Source of the DNA: Brumimicrobium ulvae
Lineage (GTDB): Bacteria > Bacteroidota > Bacteroidia > Flavobacteriales_D > Crocinitomicaceae
DNA length: 64,000 nt
Reading direction: 5' to 3'
NCBI RefSeq assembly: GCF_947504225.1
Contig: NZ_CANNGT010000011.1
Coordinates: forward strand, 1-64,000
This document shows, piece by piece, positions 37,848 through 46,860 of this stretch. Every line of letters starts with the position of its first letter. The stretch's first letter is position 1. The notes beneath the pieces were generated by a model. That model was not told the DNA's origin. It saw nothing but the letters and a program-made list of their open reading frames with translations, and did no database searches. The translations under genes were made by a program, and so were the position numbers.

Positions 37848-39161
37848 TCACTTTTCATAAAGTGTTTTGAGCATTTTTTCCTTAAACCTTAGTGTGATCA
37901 ACGCGGTGTAATAATCTGCTTGGGTTTTGAATAAATTACTTCTTAGTTCAATATAGCTTTGTACATTAATAACGCCAGACTCGTATTGTTCTGTGGAGGC
38001 TTCAAAACGCTTTTCAGACACTTCTAAGGCTCTTTTTAAAGCTTTTGAATTCAATTTCTCATTAGTGATTTCGTTTTCTAATTGTTCTACCTTATTACGT
38101 AAATCTTGAAACATAATTTCTTGATTTAACTTTGTTTTTGTGAGTTCCGCCTCCGCAATTTTGATCTCTGAATGAACTCTTCCATTATTGAAAATAGGAA
38201 CATTTAAAGTAAGCACAGCTGATTGATAAAAATTTTCTCGCATTTGTACCTCAAAGGGTTTGGGTAAGAATTCGCTTCCAACTTGTATCTTACTGTTTCC
38301 AGAATAACCACTTCCTAAAGAACTATTAATAGCCAATGTTGGAAGTAACTGTGCTTTCTTCATTTTTAAATCATACTCTTGTAAATTTATCCTTGTAGTG
38401 GCAAGTTGAAATTCAGGGTTTTGTGAAAATTCTTCTCGATTTATTGAAATTTCACCCTTTTCTAAAGATTCAATCGAATGAATTTCAATCTCTATCTCAT
38501 CTTTTGAATTTAATAGCTGCGAAAGCAATAAAGAACTATATTCAAAATTGTTTTTGGCTTGTCTTAACATTGCACTGTCCAATGCCAGTTGACTTGACAA
38601 TGACAAAACATCATAATTAGTGGCGTAACCATTCTTGAATCGTTCTTTTGATAAGCTTTCCGATTCTAATGAATAGGCTACTTGATTTTCTGCTGCTTCA
38701 ATGAGGTAATGATTCAATAAAATTTGCATGTAAGCTGCGGTGATATCAATATGAAGATTTCGACGTTGAATATCAATTTCATGAGTTGTTTCTTGAATGG
38801 ACAGCTCGTTCCTCTGTTTTAAATAGTAATTCTGAAGCCCAGAAAATATATTCCATGAACTACTGGCATAAAAATTATTGGTTCTTACCCGATCAGTGGC
38901 AAATTGGTTGGTAAAGGGATCAATACTTTGTCCCCAATTATAACCATGCGTTCCTCCAGCGTTTATAGTTGGAAGTATATTTAATTTGGACTGTTTTTGT
39001 TGAATTTCAGCTATTAATAAATCAACTTTTTTGGTTTTTAAATTTAAATTGCTTGAATCTGCAAAAGATAAACACTTTTCTAAAGTCCATTTTTCCTGAG
39101 CATTTACTGAAAACAGTGAAAGCCAAAAAAGAGCGATGTGAATAACTGTTTTAATCTTCAT
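37848..39161 (-). CDS. TolC-family outer-membrane efflux protein
   Basis: This 437-aa protein has a signal peptide (~1-21, ending NAQEK) and two OEP domains of long coiled-coil helices (~25-215 and ~225-430), with motifs LPTINAGGTHGYNWGQSIDP and LNVPIFNNGRVHSEIKIAEA. It forms the outer-membrane duct of a type I-like export system. It is one base from the HlyD gene upstream, and both belong with the C39 peptidase ABC transporter: TolC, adaptor and exporter make a complete route for a leader-processed peptide. Confidence 0.92.
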   Translation of the reverse strand: MKIKTVIHIALFWLSLFSVNAQEKWTLEKCLSFADSSNLNLKTKKVDLLIAEIQQKQSKLNILPTINAGGTHGYNWGQSIDPFTNQFATDRVRTNNFYASSSWNIFSGLQNYYLKQRNELSIQETTHEIDIQRRNLHIDITAAYMQILLNHYLIEAAENQVAYSLESESLSKERFKNGYATNYDVLSLSSQLALDSAMLRQAKNNFEYSSLLLSQLLNSKDEIEIEIHSIESLEKGEISINREEFSQNPEFQLATTRINLQEYDLKMKKAQLLPTLAINSSLGSGYSGNSKIQVGSEFLPKPFEVQMRENFYQSAVLTLNVPIFNNGRVHSEIKIAEAELTKTKLNQEIMFQDLRNKVEQLENEITNEKLNSKALKRALEVSEKRFEASTEQYESGVINVQSYIELRSNLFKTQADYYTALITLRFKEKMLKTLYEK

Positions 39162-39162
39162 A

Positions 39163-40470
39163 TTAATTGTCGAAAATAGTTCTTAATTGATTGAAAACAC
39201 GTTCAAAAACCCTTAAATCATCGGTAATAATTGAAGCGGTTCCAATCATTTCTGCTGTATGTTCCAACTCTTTATTATATGTTGTGTGGAGTCCTTCAGG
39301 CAAACTCACCTTTGCGAAATAAAACCCTTCTTTCGATTCTTGATTTATCGTGGGAATTTCTGAAACCGATATTATTTCTCCTTTTAGTTGACCAAACTCT
39401 TGCTGCGGATAATTGGCCAATTGAATATTCACCCGTTGACCTTTTTCAACTCTACCAATACCTTGTGATGGAATTTGAACATAGCCAATTAGTCGTGTGT
39501 CTTTTGGTAAAACGGCAAACAAAACTGAACCAGCAGAAACGGTTTGATTTTCAGTGATGTTTCCTAGAAAATTTACATATCCGTCATACGGTGACTTTAA
39601 CACATAAGATTGTTGCCAACCAATTATTTGATTTTCCAATTGATCAATTAAAGTTGTCAATTCAACACGCAATTGTCTTAGTTTGTCCTCGTTTTCAAAG
39701 GTAAGGTCAAGAAGTTCTTTTTCTAAATTGGTGATGGTAATGTTGTTTTGAATTATTCCTGTTTTTAACTGCTCTAATGCATCTTGTTTTTGGGCATATT
39801 TTGTTTGCTCTTCAAAGTATTCCATTTTGGCAATTACACCGCTGTCAAAAAGTTTTTTGTCCGTTTTAAATTTCTCCTCAGCGTTGTCCATTTCTTTCTG
39901 ACTCCGAACCAATTGTTTCGATAAAATATAACGTAAGCTATGGTGATGGTCGATTTGTTTATTTACATTTCCAATACGGTCCGTAACGTAAGAATCATGT
40001 TTACGTGTAAAATATTCTTGTCCAACACTTCTAAAACGATTGACCGTTTCTTGAAGATCACCAAAGTTGGGTAATGTAAGTGCAAAACTAAATGGACCTA
40101 AAGAATCGTTTTTAAAATGCAATTGAAAAGTGTCCATTAAATGCTCCAAGTGAAGAATTGCATTTTCATTCAAAGGATTTTCTAGAACGGCAATTGGCAT
40201 ACCTTTATAAACTGGGTCGCCATTTTGAACATGTATTTCCTGTATTCTTCCATTGATTTGAGAAGTTAGTTTTATAGGAGCTGTTTCGGTGGTAATGTTA
40301 ATACTCCCATCAATAACTTCAGGATACTTTATAAACCAAGACAAAACCAATACCATGAGTATCAACCCAAAAATTAAGGTAATACCCCAACGTATCATCC
40401 AATTCGGTACATGGGAGAGTACTTCTTGTACTTCCTCTGATCTTATGTTTATTTCTTTTTCTTCTTCCAT
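39163..40470 (-). CDS. HlyD-family membrane-fusion adaptor
   Basis: The 435-aa protein has one N-terminal transmembrane helix (~28-47, ITLIFGLILMVLVLSWF), a biotinyl-lipoyl-like half motif (QINGRIQEIHVQNGDPVYKG, ~80-99), a long coiled-coil (~120-280), a second lipoyl half (SPYDGYVNFLGNITENQTVS) and a beta-barrel domain. It bridges the inner-membrane exporter and TolC. It is separated from the exporter gene by 268 bp holding inverted repeats, so it may have its own promoter. Confidence 0.9.
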   Translation of the reverse strand: MEEEKEINIRSEEVQEVLSHVPNWMIRWGITLIFGLILMVLVLSWFIKYPEVIDGSINITTETAPIKLTSQINGRIQEIHVQNGDPVYKGMPIAVLENPLNENAILHLEHLMDTFQLHFKNDSLGPFSFALTLPNFGDLQETVNRFRSVGQEYFTRKHDSYVTDRIGNVNKQIDHHHSLRYILSKQLVRSQKEMDNAEEKFKTDKKLFDSGVIAKMEYFEEQTKYAQKQDALEQLKTGIIQNNITITNLEKELLDLTFENEDKLRQLRVELTTLIDQLENQIIGWQQSYVLKSPYDGYVNFLGNITENQTVSAGSVLFAVLPKDTRLIGYVQIPSQGIGRVEKGQRVNIQLANYPQQEFGQLKGEIISVSEIPTINQESKEGFYFAKVSLPEGLHTTYNKELEHTAEMIGTASIITDDLRVFERVFNQLRTIFDN

Positions 40471-40738
40471 TGTTTTGTTTATTATTTGCTCCGCTCAGTT
40501 TTTTTTCACACCTGTACAGAGCTTGTCGATGTAGAGATAAAAGGAGATTTTTCACAGAGTACCACGGAGAAAAAAGAGGTGCGACGTTTAATATTTTGTG
40601 AATAGGTCGTGTGATTCTTCCAAAAATACAACCACACCAAACCTAAACATCTCCTTCGTGAATCTCTGTGACTTCTCCGTGTCCTCTGTGTAAGAACCCT
40701 TTATGAGCGCAGCGAATATCCAACCAATTCGTAAATAT
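40471..40738. repeat. Intergenic inverted repeats (CACAGAG...CACGGAGAA type)
   Basis: TTTCACAGAGTACCACGGAG (from ~40549) is repeated in inverted form as CTCTGTGACTTCTCCGTG and CTCCGTGTCCTCTGTGTAA (~40664-40693). It could form a long hairpin between the exporter and HlyD genes. Similar CACAGAG/CTCTGTG palindromes are, to my knowledge, dispersed in Bacteroidota genomes. No ORF is present. Confidence 0.6.
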
Positions 40739-42928
40739 TTACCCCAACTCCAATTGATTCTTCACCAACTCATAATACCTTCCCTTCAATTCCACCAACT
40801 CCTTATGCGTTCCACTCTCCACAATTTCTCCAAATTCTAACACCACAATTTGATCTGCATTTTTAACCGTGCTCAAACGATGGGCAATAACAACAGCTGT
40901 TCTGTCTTTGAAGAAAGTATCCAGATTTTCCATGATGATCTTTTCATTGTTGGCATCCAAAGCACTTGTCGCCTCATCGAAGAAAATAAACTCAGGATCT
41001 TTATACACCGCTCTGGCAATTAACAAACGTTGCTTTTGTCCTGTACTCATTCCAACCCCATCCTGACCAATTTTTGTGCTGTACCCCAAAGGAAGTTGCT
41101 CAATATATTCTTTGATATTTGCCGTTTTTACAGCGTTTCGCAATTTCTTCTTATCTATAACATCTTCTCCTATGGCAATATTATTGGCAATGGTGTCATT
41201 GAAAATATAACCTTCCTGCATCACCGTACCACTTTTATCTCTCCATAATTTGTGGGTAATATTCTCTAAATTTGCTCCTCCAATTTTTATTTCCCCCTTT
41301 ACAGGTTCATAAAACTTTAAAAGCATCTTCATTAATGTTGTTTTACCACTTCCACTAGAACCAACTATGGCTGTGACTTTATTGGCAGGAATCTTCATGT
41401 TTATTCCTTTTAAAACTTCCTCACTGCTGCCGGTATATCTAAAATGAACATCCTGTATATCAAAGCTTGGATTTTCAGGGATGTCATTCGTTTTTTTATC
41501 ACTTGCTTTTTCTTCATCTTCCCTGTTGTGAATTTCAGACAATCTTTCCAGGGCTATCTTTGCATCTTGAACGGAATAAACCAAACTTATCAACTGCTGG
41601 ATAGGATTGTTTAATTGCCCTATAATGTAAGAAATGGCCATCATCATCCCTAAAGTTATTTCTCCATCAATAACCAGTTTAGCTGAAAAAGCACTGATCA
41701 GAATGTTTTTTACTTCATTAATAAATCTTGAACCAATGGTTTGTGTTTGCTCTAGCGCCAAGCTCTTCATTGAAATTTTAAACAAACGTGCTTGCACATA
41801 TTCCCAACTCCAGCGTTTTTGTCTTTCTGCATTGTGCAGTTTTATTTCTTGCATTCCATTCACCAGTTCCATAACCTTAGACTGCTCATCGCTCATTTGT
41901 GAAAACTGTTTATAGTCTAAATCTCTCCTGCGTTTAAGGAATAAAGTAACCCACACGAAATAAAGGATTGAACCGACAATGAAAATAGAGAATATTTGCA
42001 AGTCATAGTACGCCAAAACACCACCAAAAATGACTAAACTAAACAGTGAGAACAAAGTATTTAATGAAGTACTGGTGAGTAAGTTTTCAATACGCTGATG
42101 ATCATTAATGCGTTGCATAATATCTCCTGTCATTTTCACATCGAAAAATGCAATGGGAAGATTCATCAATTTAATAAAGAAGTCTGAAATTAGAGAAATA
42201 TTGATCCGTGTACTTAAATGCAAAAGAATCCAACTTCTAATGAGCTCTATTGATGTTTGACCAATAAACAAGAAAAGTTGTGCGATTAAAATTAGATAAA
42301 CAAAATTGATGTCTTGGTTTTGAATTCCAATATCTACAATACTTTGCGTTAGAAATGGGAAGATTAGCTGAAGTAAAGAACCAGCCAATAAACCAATGAT
42401 TAACTGAACTAAAAACTTCTTATACCTAAACAGATATTTGAATAGAAAAGAAAACCCTTGTTTGTTTTCTGTGTTGTCGTCTTCTTCTTTTTGACTTAGT
42501 TTAGGTGTAGGTTCAAGTAATAAAGCAACTCCTTCTTCAGTTCTTTTATCTGCATTCTTACCAATCCAGTTTTCAATAAACTCTTCATATGTATATTGAA
42601 TTACACCGTGGGCTGGATCTGCTAAGAAAACTACTTTTTTAGTAATTTTATAAACGACCACGAAGTGGCGTTGTTGCCAAAATACGATGCATGGTAGCGG
42701 GGCATCTTCTTTTAATTTTTCAAAATCAATTTTTACGCCCAAAGAACGAAAGCCAATATTCTCAGCAGCTTCGGCAATGTTTTGCAGGGTCGAGCCTTCC
42801 CTGGTTGTTTCGGAAATAGCCCGTAGCTTTTGTAAGGATATAGTGCGACCATAATGCTTTGCGATCATGCGTAAGCAAGTTGGACCGCAATCCATTTCGT
42901 CGGGTTGTTTATAGAAATAAAATCTCAT
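40739..42928 (-). CDS. C39 peptidase-containing ABC exporter (PCAT)
   Basis: The 729-aa protein has three parts. The C39 peptidase domain (~1-135) has Cys14 (MDCGPTCLR), His88 (QQRHFVVVY) and Asp104 (LADPAHG), the triad that cuts after double-glycine leaders. The ABC transmembrane domain covers ~170-450. The nucleotide-binding domain (~490-727) has Walker A GSSGSGKTT (523-531), signature MSTGQ (~627-631) and Walker B FIFFDEATSALD. It cleaves and exports bacteriocin-type peptides. It overlaps the DUF6624 gene by 4 nt (ATGA). It is the only full-length exporter of the island; three truncated heads of close paralogs lie upstream. Confidence 0.95.
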   Translation of the reverse strand: MRFYFYKQPDEMDCGPTCLRMIAKHYGRTISLQKLRAISETTREGSTLQNIAEAAENIGFRSLGVKIDFEKLKEDAPLPCIVFWQQRHFVVVYKITKKVVFLADPAHGVIQYTYEEFIENWIGKNADKRTEEGVALLLEPTPKLSQKEEDDNTENKQGFSFLFKYLFRYKKFLVQLIIGLLAGSLLQLIFPFLTQSIVDIGIQNQDINFVYLILIAQLFLFIGQTSIELIRSWILLHLSTRINISLISDFFIKLMNLPIAFFDVKMTGDIMQRINDHQRIENLLTSTSLNTLFSLFSLVIFGGVLAYYDLQIFSIFIVGSILYFVWVTLFLKRRRDLDYKQFSQMSDEQSKVMELVNGMQEIKLHNAERQKRWSWEYVQARLFKISMKSLALEQTQTIGSRFINEVKNILISAFSAKLVIDGEITLGMMMAISYIIGQLNNPIQQLISLVYSVQDAKIALERLSEIHNREDEEKASDKKTNDIPENPSFDIQDVHFRYTGSSEEVLKGINMKIPANKVTAIVGSSGSGKTTLMKMLLKFYEPVKGEIKIGGANLENITHKLWRDKSGTVMQEGYIFNDTIANNIAIGEDVIDKKKLRNAVKTANIKEYIEQLPLGYSTKIGQDGVGMSTGQKQRLLIARAVYKDPEFIFFDEATSALDANNEKIIMENLDTFFKDRTAVVIAHRLSTVKNADQIVVLEFGEIVESGTHKELVELKGRYYELVKNQLELG

Positions 42929-43776
42929 TTCTCATTAATGATCAACCAATCATCACCCTTCTTTTCAATAGAAGAAATTTTGCTAAAAATCCCCATACTT
43001 TTGCGTCTTTCATTGGCTTCAGCAATCTGTTCATCTGTTAAGTTAGGATCTTCTTTTAAAATTGGCCATGACCAATAGGTTTGGGTGCCCATTGTATGAT
43101 ATTCATGACGATCTAGAACATAAGTATAAGTTAAAGTTGTAAGATATCCTTTTTCAAGCGCTTCATCAAGATAAGGTTTTAATATTCTATTGTTTGTATC
43201 TGTGTCGAAATGTAAAATAAGCCTATAATAATCAAACTCATATTTTGTACCAATAGCAGCTTGCCCTTTATACCCGCCTTCTTTTTTTAATATATCCAAT
43301 AATGCTTGTTGGTTATTGGCGTCAATTACCATAGCACTATCATAATATTTTTTAGCTTCTAAATAATTGATAGAACTTTTATCACATAAGGAGTCTTCAT
43401 TGCATGCGTTATAATATCGAAACTGTCTATTAAAAACACCCATTCTTATCATTTTATCCCATTCTGAAATACTATCGATTTCAGCCTTCAATTGGGTGTT
43501 TTTACATTTCTTTTTTTCTTTAAGTTGCTTTTTATATTTTTTTATTCTGTCTCTATCTTTTCTTTGTTTTGCTAACTTAATTATTTGATGAATGTGACTA
43601 GAATGTACATATTCAATTTGTTTGAATGCAAGTTCATAAGAAATGATTGCACTATCAATGTAGCCATCAATGGATAGTTGTTTTGCTGCAATTAGGTTTT
43701 TATTCGCTTCATTCAGTTCTTGGGCATGGGCATTAGAACTCAATATAATTAGGGCTGTAATAAATATATTCTTCAT
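42925..43776 (-). CDS. DUF6624-like secreted protein (RiPP cluster 1)
   Basis: This 283-aa protein has a signal peptide (~1-18, ending NAHAQE), a Lys-rich helical segment (~70-95) and a C-terminal DUF6624-like region: LDILKKEGGYKGQAAIGTKY, then LDRHEYHTMGTQTYW. The family's role is unknown. It lies between GwsS and the exporter, coupled to both by 4-nt overlaps. A second DUF6624 protein occurs at the matching end of cluster 3. An accessory or immunity-like role in the periplasm is inference. Confidence 0.65.
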   Translation of the reverse strand: MKNIFITALIILSSNAHAQELNEANKNLIAAKQLSIDGYIDSAIISYELAFKQIEYVHSSHIHQIIKLAKQRKDRDRIKKYKKQLKEKKKCKNTQLKAEIDSISEWDKMIRMGVFNRQFRYYNACNEDSLCDKSSINYLEAKKYYDSAMVIDANNQQALLDILKKEGGYKGQAAIGTKYEFDYYRLILHFDTDTNNRILKPYLDEALEKGYLTTLTYTYVLDRHEYHTMGTQTYWSWPILKEDPNLTDEQIAEANERRKSMGIFSKISSIEKKGDDWLIINEK

Positions 43777-44810
43777 TTTATTCTTGTTATTACATCAACA
43801 TAACCATTCTCACCTTTCCACAAACCTTGATATGGGTTATAATTACACCTCGAAGGTCTTGAATATTTATTACTTTTTTCATCTGTGAATGCCCTGCAAT
43901 CTGTGCAGGCATACCTGTATTCGCAATCTTTGCATATTTCTATTTCATCTTTGGATATTTTCCAATCTTCTTTTATCTCATTTTTATCTAAAACATTTTG
44001 AATACTAACCTTTCGAAAGTCACCAAATGTTTTATCCATACTTGGACAGTTTTTTATTTGTCCAACTTTATTTAATGAAACCTTACAATTTAGACAGGTG
44101 TTATGTTTTTGAGCTTCTGAGAACGTATCTAAATTAATGGAGAAATATTTTGGATCAACATTTCCACAGTCTAAATCAGGTACTACTTTATTTGTGGAAT
44201 AGTTAATAACTCCATTTGTTTCAGAAAAATCGCTAGCATAAAAAGAAATCTTTTTTAATCTTGGAAATTCATCTAAAAGTTCTACAATTTCAGATTTTTT
44301 AACCTTATCATTAAACATGGAAAGAAGTTCTACAGTTAAAATAGAGGTGTAATCAAAATGTTTTAAAAAACTTCTAATTTCATCAAGAGTCAACTTAACA
44401 AAACTTCTAATCTCCACAACCTGACAGTCATTAGAGTATAAGTCTACAATGAAGGTTCTATATTCAGAAATAGGAATTGATCTATCAAAATCGATAATGG
44501 AATTAATTATTTTATTAGGTTTATTCCAATTAAATTCTCTTTCGGGGAAACTCTCTTTTTCTATTTCGGAGCAATAGAATATAAACTCACGCTCTTCTAA
44601 AAACCTAAAGTAATCATCGATAGTTGAGTCGTATTGATTTTGATAAAATGATTTTATCTGTTTAACACTTTTGCCTTTATGGTCAGTTAAAATCTCAAAT
44701 AAATCAAGGGGTATTGGTGAAGAATTGTCAACTCTATCAAGGTCATAAATTAAAGCCTGTGAGGCTCCTTTAACAATTTTACAGCTATTAAATATTTTAA
44801 AATATTTCAT
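43773..44810 (-). CDS. gwsS: Grasp-with-spasm SPASM-domain maturase, copy 1
   Basis: The 345-aa protein matches the GwsS type: an N-terminal region with FNSCKIVKGASQALIYDLDR, and a C-terminal SPASM domain with cysteines in NTCLNCKVSL, EICKDCEYRYACTDCRAF and SRCNYNPYQGLWKGENGY (~235-335). There is no radical-SAM CxxxCxxC, as is usual for GwsS. It acts with GwsG, an ATP-grasp ligase, on a precursor peptide to build ester or amide cross-links (graspetides). It is coupled by overlap to the 60-aa ORF upstream and to the DUF6624 gene downstream. Confidence 0.88.
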   Translation of the reverse strand: MKYFKIFNSCKIVKGASQALIYDLDRVDNSSPIPLDLFEILTDHKGKSVKQIKSFYQNQYDSTIDDYFRFLEEREFIFYCSEIEKESFPEREFNWNKPNKIINSIIDFDRSIPISEYRTFIVDLYSNDCQVVEIRSFVKLTLDEIRSFLKHFDYTSILTVELLSMFNDKVKKSEIVELLDEFPRLKKISFYASDFSETNGVINYSTNKVVPDLDCGNVDPKYFSINLDTFSEAQKHNTCLNCKVSLNKVGQIKNCPSMDKTFGDFRKVSIQNVLDKNEIKEDWKISKDEIEICKDCEYRYACTDCRAFTDEKSNKYSRPSRCNYNPYQGLWKGENGYVDVITRIK

Positions 44811-44992
44811 TATAATACTTTTGAGATGGGCTTGTTTGCATTAAATGTTATTGATGTGTTTTTTCTGTTTACAGAAGTGTAAACTTTAGGGCTATTGACA
44901 AATGAATCAATAGCCTTTACATCTACATATTTATAAACAAGTGGAAACTTTCTATTCTTTAAATCATCCAGTTGAGTAAGAAATTTTTTCAT
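44810..44992 (-). CDS. Small coupled ORF between GwsG and GwsS, copy 1
   Basis: This 60-aa ORF overlaps GwsG by 4 nt and GwsS by 1 nt, so it is almost surely translated. It is basic with beta-strand-like pattern (FPLVYKYVDVKAIDSF). It has no signal peptide or Cys. Cluster 2 has a 65-aa ORF in the same place; similarity between the two is weak (a shared P-[LV]-x-[FY] stretch and Lys-rich tail). I do not recognise a family. A precursor-binding or structural partner of the GwsG/GwsS pair is possible. Confidence 0.65.
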   Translation of the reverse strand: MKKFLTQLDDLKNRKFPLVYKYVDVKAIDSFVNSPKVYTSVNRKNTSITFNANKPISKVL

Positions 44993-45972
44993 TTCAAAGA
45001 AATTAAATGTTTTGCTATTTTAAAATCCAATTCATAATCACATGGTATAGACACCATTCCATATTGACCAGAAGGGTTTACCTCTAAAAAGACGAATTCA
45101 TTATTATTAGTTACAATTAAGTCAATAGAACCAGTATTTAATTCCATAGAATTCATAAATACTGTTAATTTATCTTCAATTTTTTTTGGCAACAAATAAG
45201 GAACATTCCTATTAGGCTTCTGTACATTGTAGTTTCGATAATCTACACTAGTTTTCTCATCGTTCTGCGAGAAAATGGCCATACTGTAAAAATCTCCATT
45301 CAAATAAAATGTTCTAACCTCATACTTCTTATCAATGTTGTGTTGAAGTAAACTTGGAAAAAATGTCTCACTCATATCTTCAATGTCTTTTGATAGAATT
45401 TTGGAAGTCGCATAACTATAACTATTGTTGTCAGAAACAAAACTCATAACATCTTGAACCCCTTTGGAAATACAATCTTTTTTACTCTCCTTAAAAAATG
45501 TTTTTAACTGTTTTTTTTCAGTGCTAATAATTGACTTAGGAACTTCAAGTTCAGCTCGTTGAGCATATAGTAAGGAAAGTAGCTTATTCGCATTTTTCCA
45601 TTTCATAGAACCTAAACTAGGTTTATTGATCAGTACATGTTCCATAAAATCGTTTATGGTTTTAAGTTCTTCATGTATAAGGTTATATTGCACTCCTTTC
45701 ACAAAGCTATCAGTTGCATTTTTTGTAAAAGTCAGATCAAAATCAAAATTTAGCTCTCCTCTTCGGTACCAAACACTATGTATTTCTTTAAATAATAGCC
45801 ATTCTTCATTAATATATAAGTTAATGGAAAAATCGTTGTTACTAAAGGTAATTTCTAAGTTCTTGATAGGGTCTTCTTTATTTAATCGAAAATATTTAGC
45901 ATGCAAATGGTCTAACCATTTAGTAACCCTTTCGGTTGAGTAATCTTCCTGTTCACTTATAATTAATATCAT
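44989..45972 (-). CDS. gwsG: Grasp-with-spasm ATP-grasp peptide maturase, copy 1
   Basis: This 327-aa ATP-grasp enzyme begins MILIISEQEDYSTERVTKWL, typical of graspetide ligases. It has YEVRTFYLNGDFYSMAIFSQ, the DYRNYNVQKPNRNVPYLLP region, and the metal-binding end SIDLIVTNNNEFVFLEVNPS (~280-299) followed by GQYGMVS. It activates acidic side chains of the precursor as acyl phosphates and links them to Ser/Thr/Lys. It starts 72 bp after the precursor gene, behind a hairpin that may lower its expression. Confidence 0.9.
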   Translation of the reverse strand: MILIISEQEDYSTERVTKWLDHLHAKYFRLNKEDPIKNLEITFSNNDFSINLYINEEWLLFKEIHSVWYRRGELNFDFDLTFTKNATDSFVKGVQYNLIHEELKTINDFMEHVLINKPSLGSMKWKNANKLLSLLYAQRAELEVPKSIISTEKKQLKTFFKESKKDCISKGVQDVMSFVSDNNSYSYATSKILSKDIEDMSETFFPSLLQHNIDKKYEVRTFYLNGDFYSMAIFSQNDEKTSVDYRNYNVQKPNRNVPYLLPKKIEDKLTVFMNSMELNTGSIDLIVTNNNEFVFLEVNPSGQYGMVSIPCDYELDFKIAKHLISLK

Positions 45973-45996
45973 GTACCATCATTGTAGTATTCGACA

Positions 45997-46028
45997 AAAA
46001 GACTAGGAATAAAGTAATTTACTCCTAG
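45997..46028 (-). terminator. Attenuator-like hairpin after precursor 1
   Basis: On the minus strand CTAGGAGTAAA (46028-46018) pairs with TTTATTCCTAG (46013-46003) and is followed by TCTTTTTG. It lies between the precursor stop and the gwsG start. Such a partial terminator would yield more precursor than enzyme transcript. Confidence 0.6.
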
Positions 46029-46044
46029 CCGTTCTTAGATAGGT

Positions 46045-46233
46045 TTATGATCCATATTTATCTCTTCTTCCATCGAACATACCTATATTAGTTTTTAATT
46101 TGGAGTGGTCCTGATTCCATTTATCCCATCTTGTGTTTCCACCACCAGTTTGTCCTGTTGGAAATCTTTCACCACCGTGAATATCACTCATGTTAGCAAC
46201 TTTTTTATTTTCAAATTCATTAATTGATTTCAT
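46045..46233 (-). CDS. gwsA: Graspetide-type precursor peptide 1 (GwsA-like)
   Basis: This 62-aa peptide has a leader (1-21) ending SDIHGG (Gly20-Gly21), a site for the C39 peptidase, and a core of ~41 residues with ERFPTGQTGGGNTRWDKWNQ then DHSKLKT. The core is rich in Thr, Lys, Asp and Glu, the residues that graspetide ligases join. It heads the operon for GwsG, GwsS, DUF6624 and exporter. The start ATG at 46233 lies just after repeat copy A. I infer the modification; only the peptide and its neighbours are seen. Confidence 0.8.
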   Translation of the reverse strand: MKSINEFENKKVANMSDIHGGERFPTGQTGGGNTRWDKWNQDHSKLKTNIGMFDGRRDKYGS

Positions 46234-46274
46234 ATCATTAAATTTATCCCTACATTAAAACTTAGTTATCTTTG

Positions 46275-46384
46275 CAACTGCATGTAGGTAACTACAGTTA
46301 CTAGGATTGCGTAAAATATATCTCATCTGACCAATTGATTATCTACGTCTATATAAAGAGCGTGTGTCAGCACGCTTTTTTTAT
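46275..46384 (+). ncRNA. Candidate small RNA in repeat copy A
   Basis: TATCTTTG (46267-46274) fits the TAnnTTTG -7 box; about 100 bp downstream lies a terminator, AGCGTG/CACGCT plus a T run (46359-46384). In between, GTAACT-AC-AGTTAC can fold. The same block is nearly identical in copy C (56241-56356). No -33 box is clear, so this is a weak call. Confidence 0.25.
46359..46384 (+). terminator. Intrinsic terminator in repeat copy A
   Basis: AGCGTG (46359-46364) pairs with CACGCT (46371-46376), followed by a run of eight T. The same hairpin is kept at 56333-56355. Confidence 0.6.
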
Positions 46385-46860
46385 TCTAACAATCCTCCTC
46401 AAAATAATTCATATCTCCACCTTATGCGCAATCGATTGATTTATAAACTCCTTGATTTGTTTTGTTGAATCAAAATTGTGACATTTCAAAATAACCACCT
46501 AATAAAAACGCCGTATTTTGGGCGTATTTTTTATTTTTGCGTCTACGTCTTTATCTACGTCCATCTACGTCTTTTTATGTAAATAGCCTATTTTACTGGT
46601 GTTTTAGACGTACGTCTTTTTTTTAGACTTTTGTTTGAGTAGTGTTGAAAAAAGTGTTTTTTTGCAATAAAAAAATGCTCATCTACGTCTTTTTTGTCAT
46701 AAAAAGACAAGTTTAAGGTGGAGATTTGGGTGAGTTTTTAGTTCTTTTTGGTGTTTTTTTGATGTTTTGAAGAAATGGGAGGTGGGTTTTTAGAAGTAAA
46801 TTGATTTTCAAAATTAATTTTTCAGTGTGTTATGATGCTATTTTCTGGATGGAAATTGCT

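Larger units (their letters stand above)
46248..46860. repeat. CTACGTC-rich repeat, copy A
   Basis: About 610 bp without a long ORF. Five CTACGTC heptamers and a GACGTACGTC palindrome occur, with signature text TAGCCTATTTTACTGGTGTT. Its left half is nearly identical to copy C and its right half to copy B, and it runs straight into a truncated C39 gene. It also carries a hairpin terminator (46359-46384) and, on the minus strand near 46430-46460, a relic ending like the precursor tails (KSIDCA then stop). Confidence 0.85.

Noticed and set aside
46340-46690. CTACGTC repeats as a CRISPR array
   Set aside because: The repeats are 7 bp with irregular spacing, there are no regular spacers, and no cas gene is in the window.
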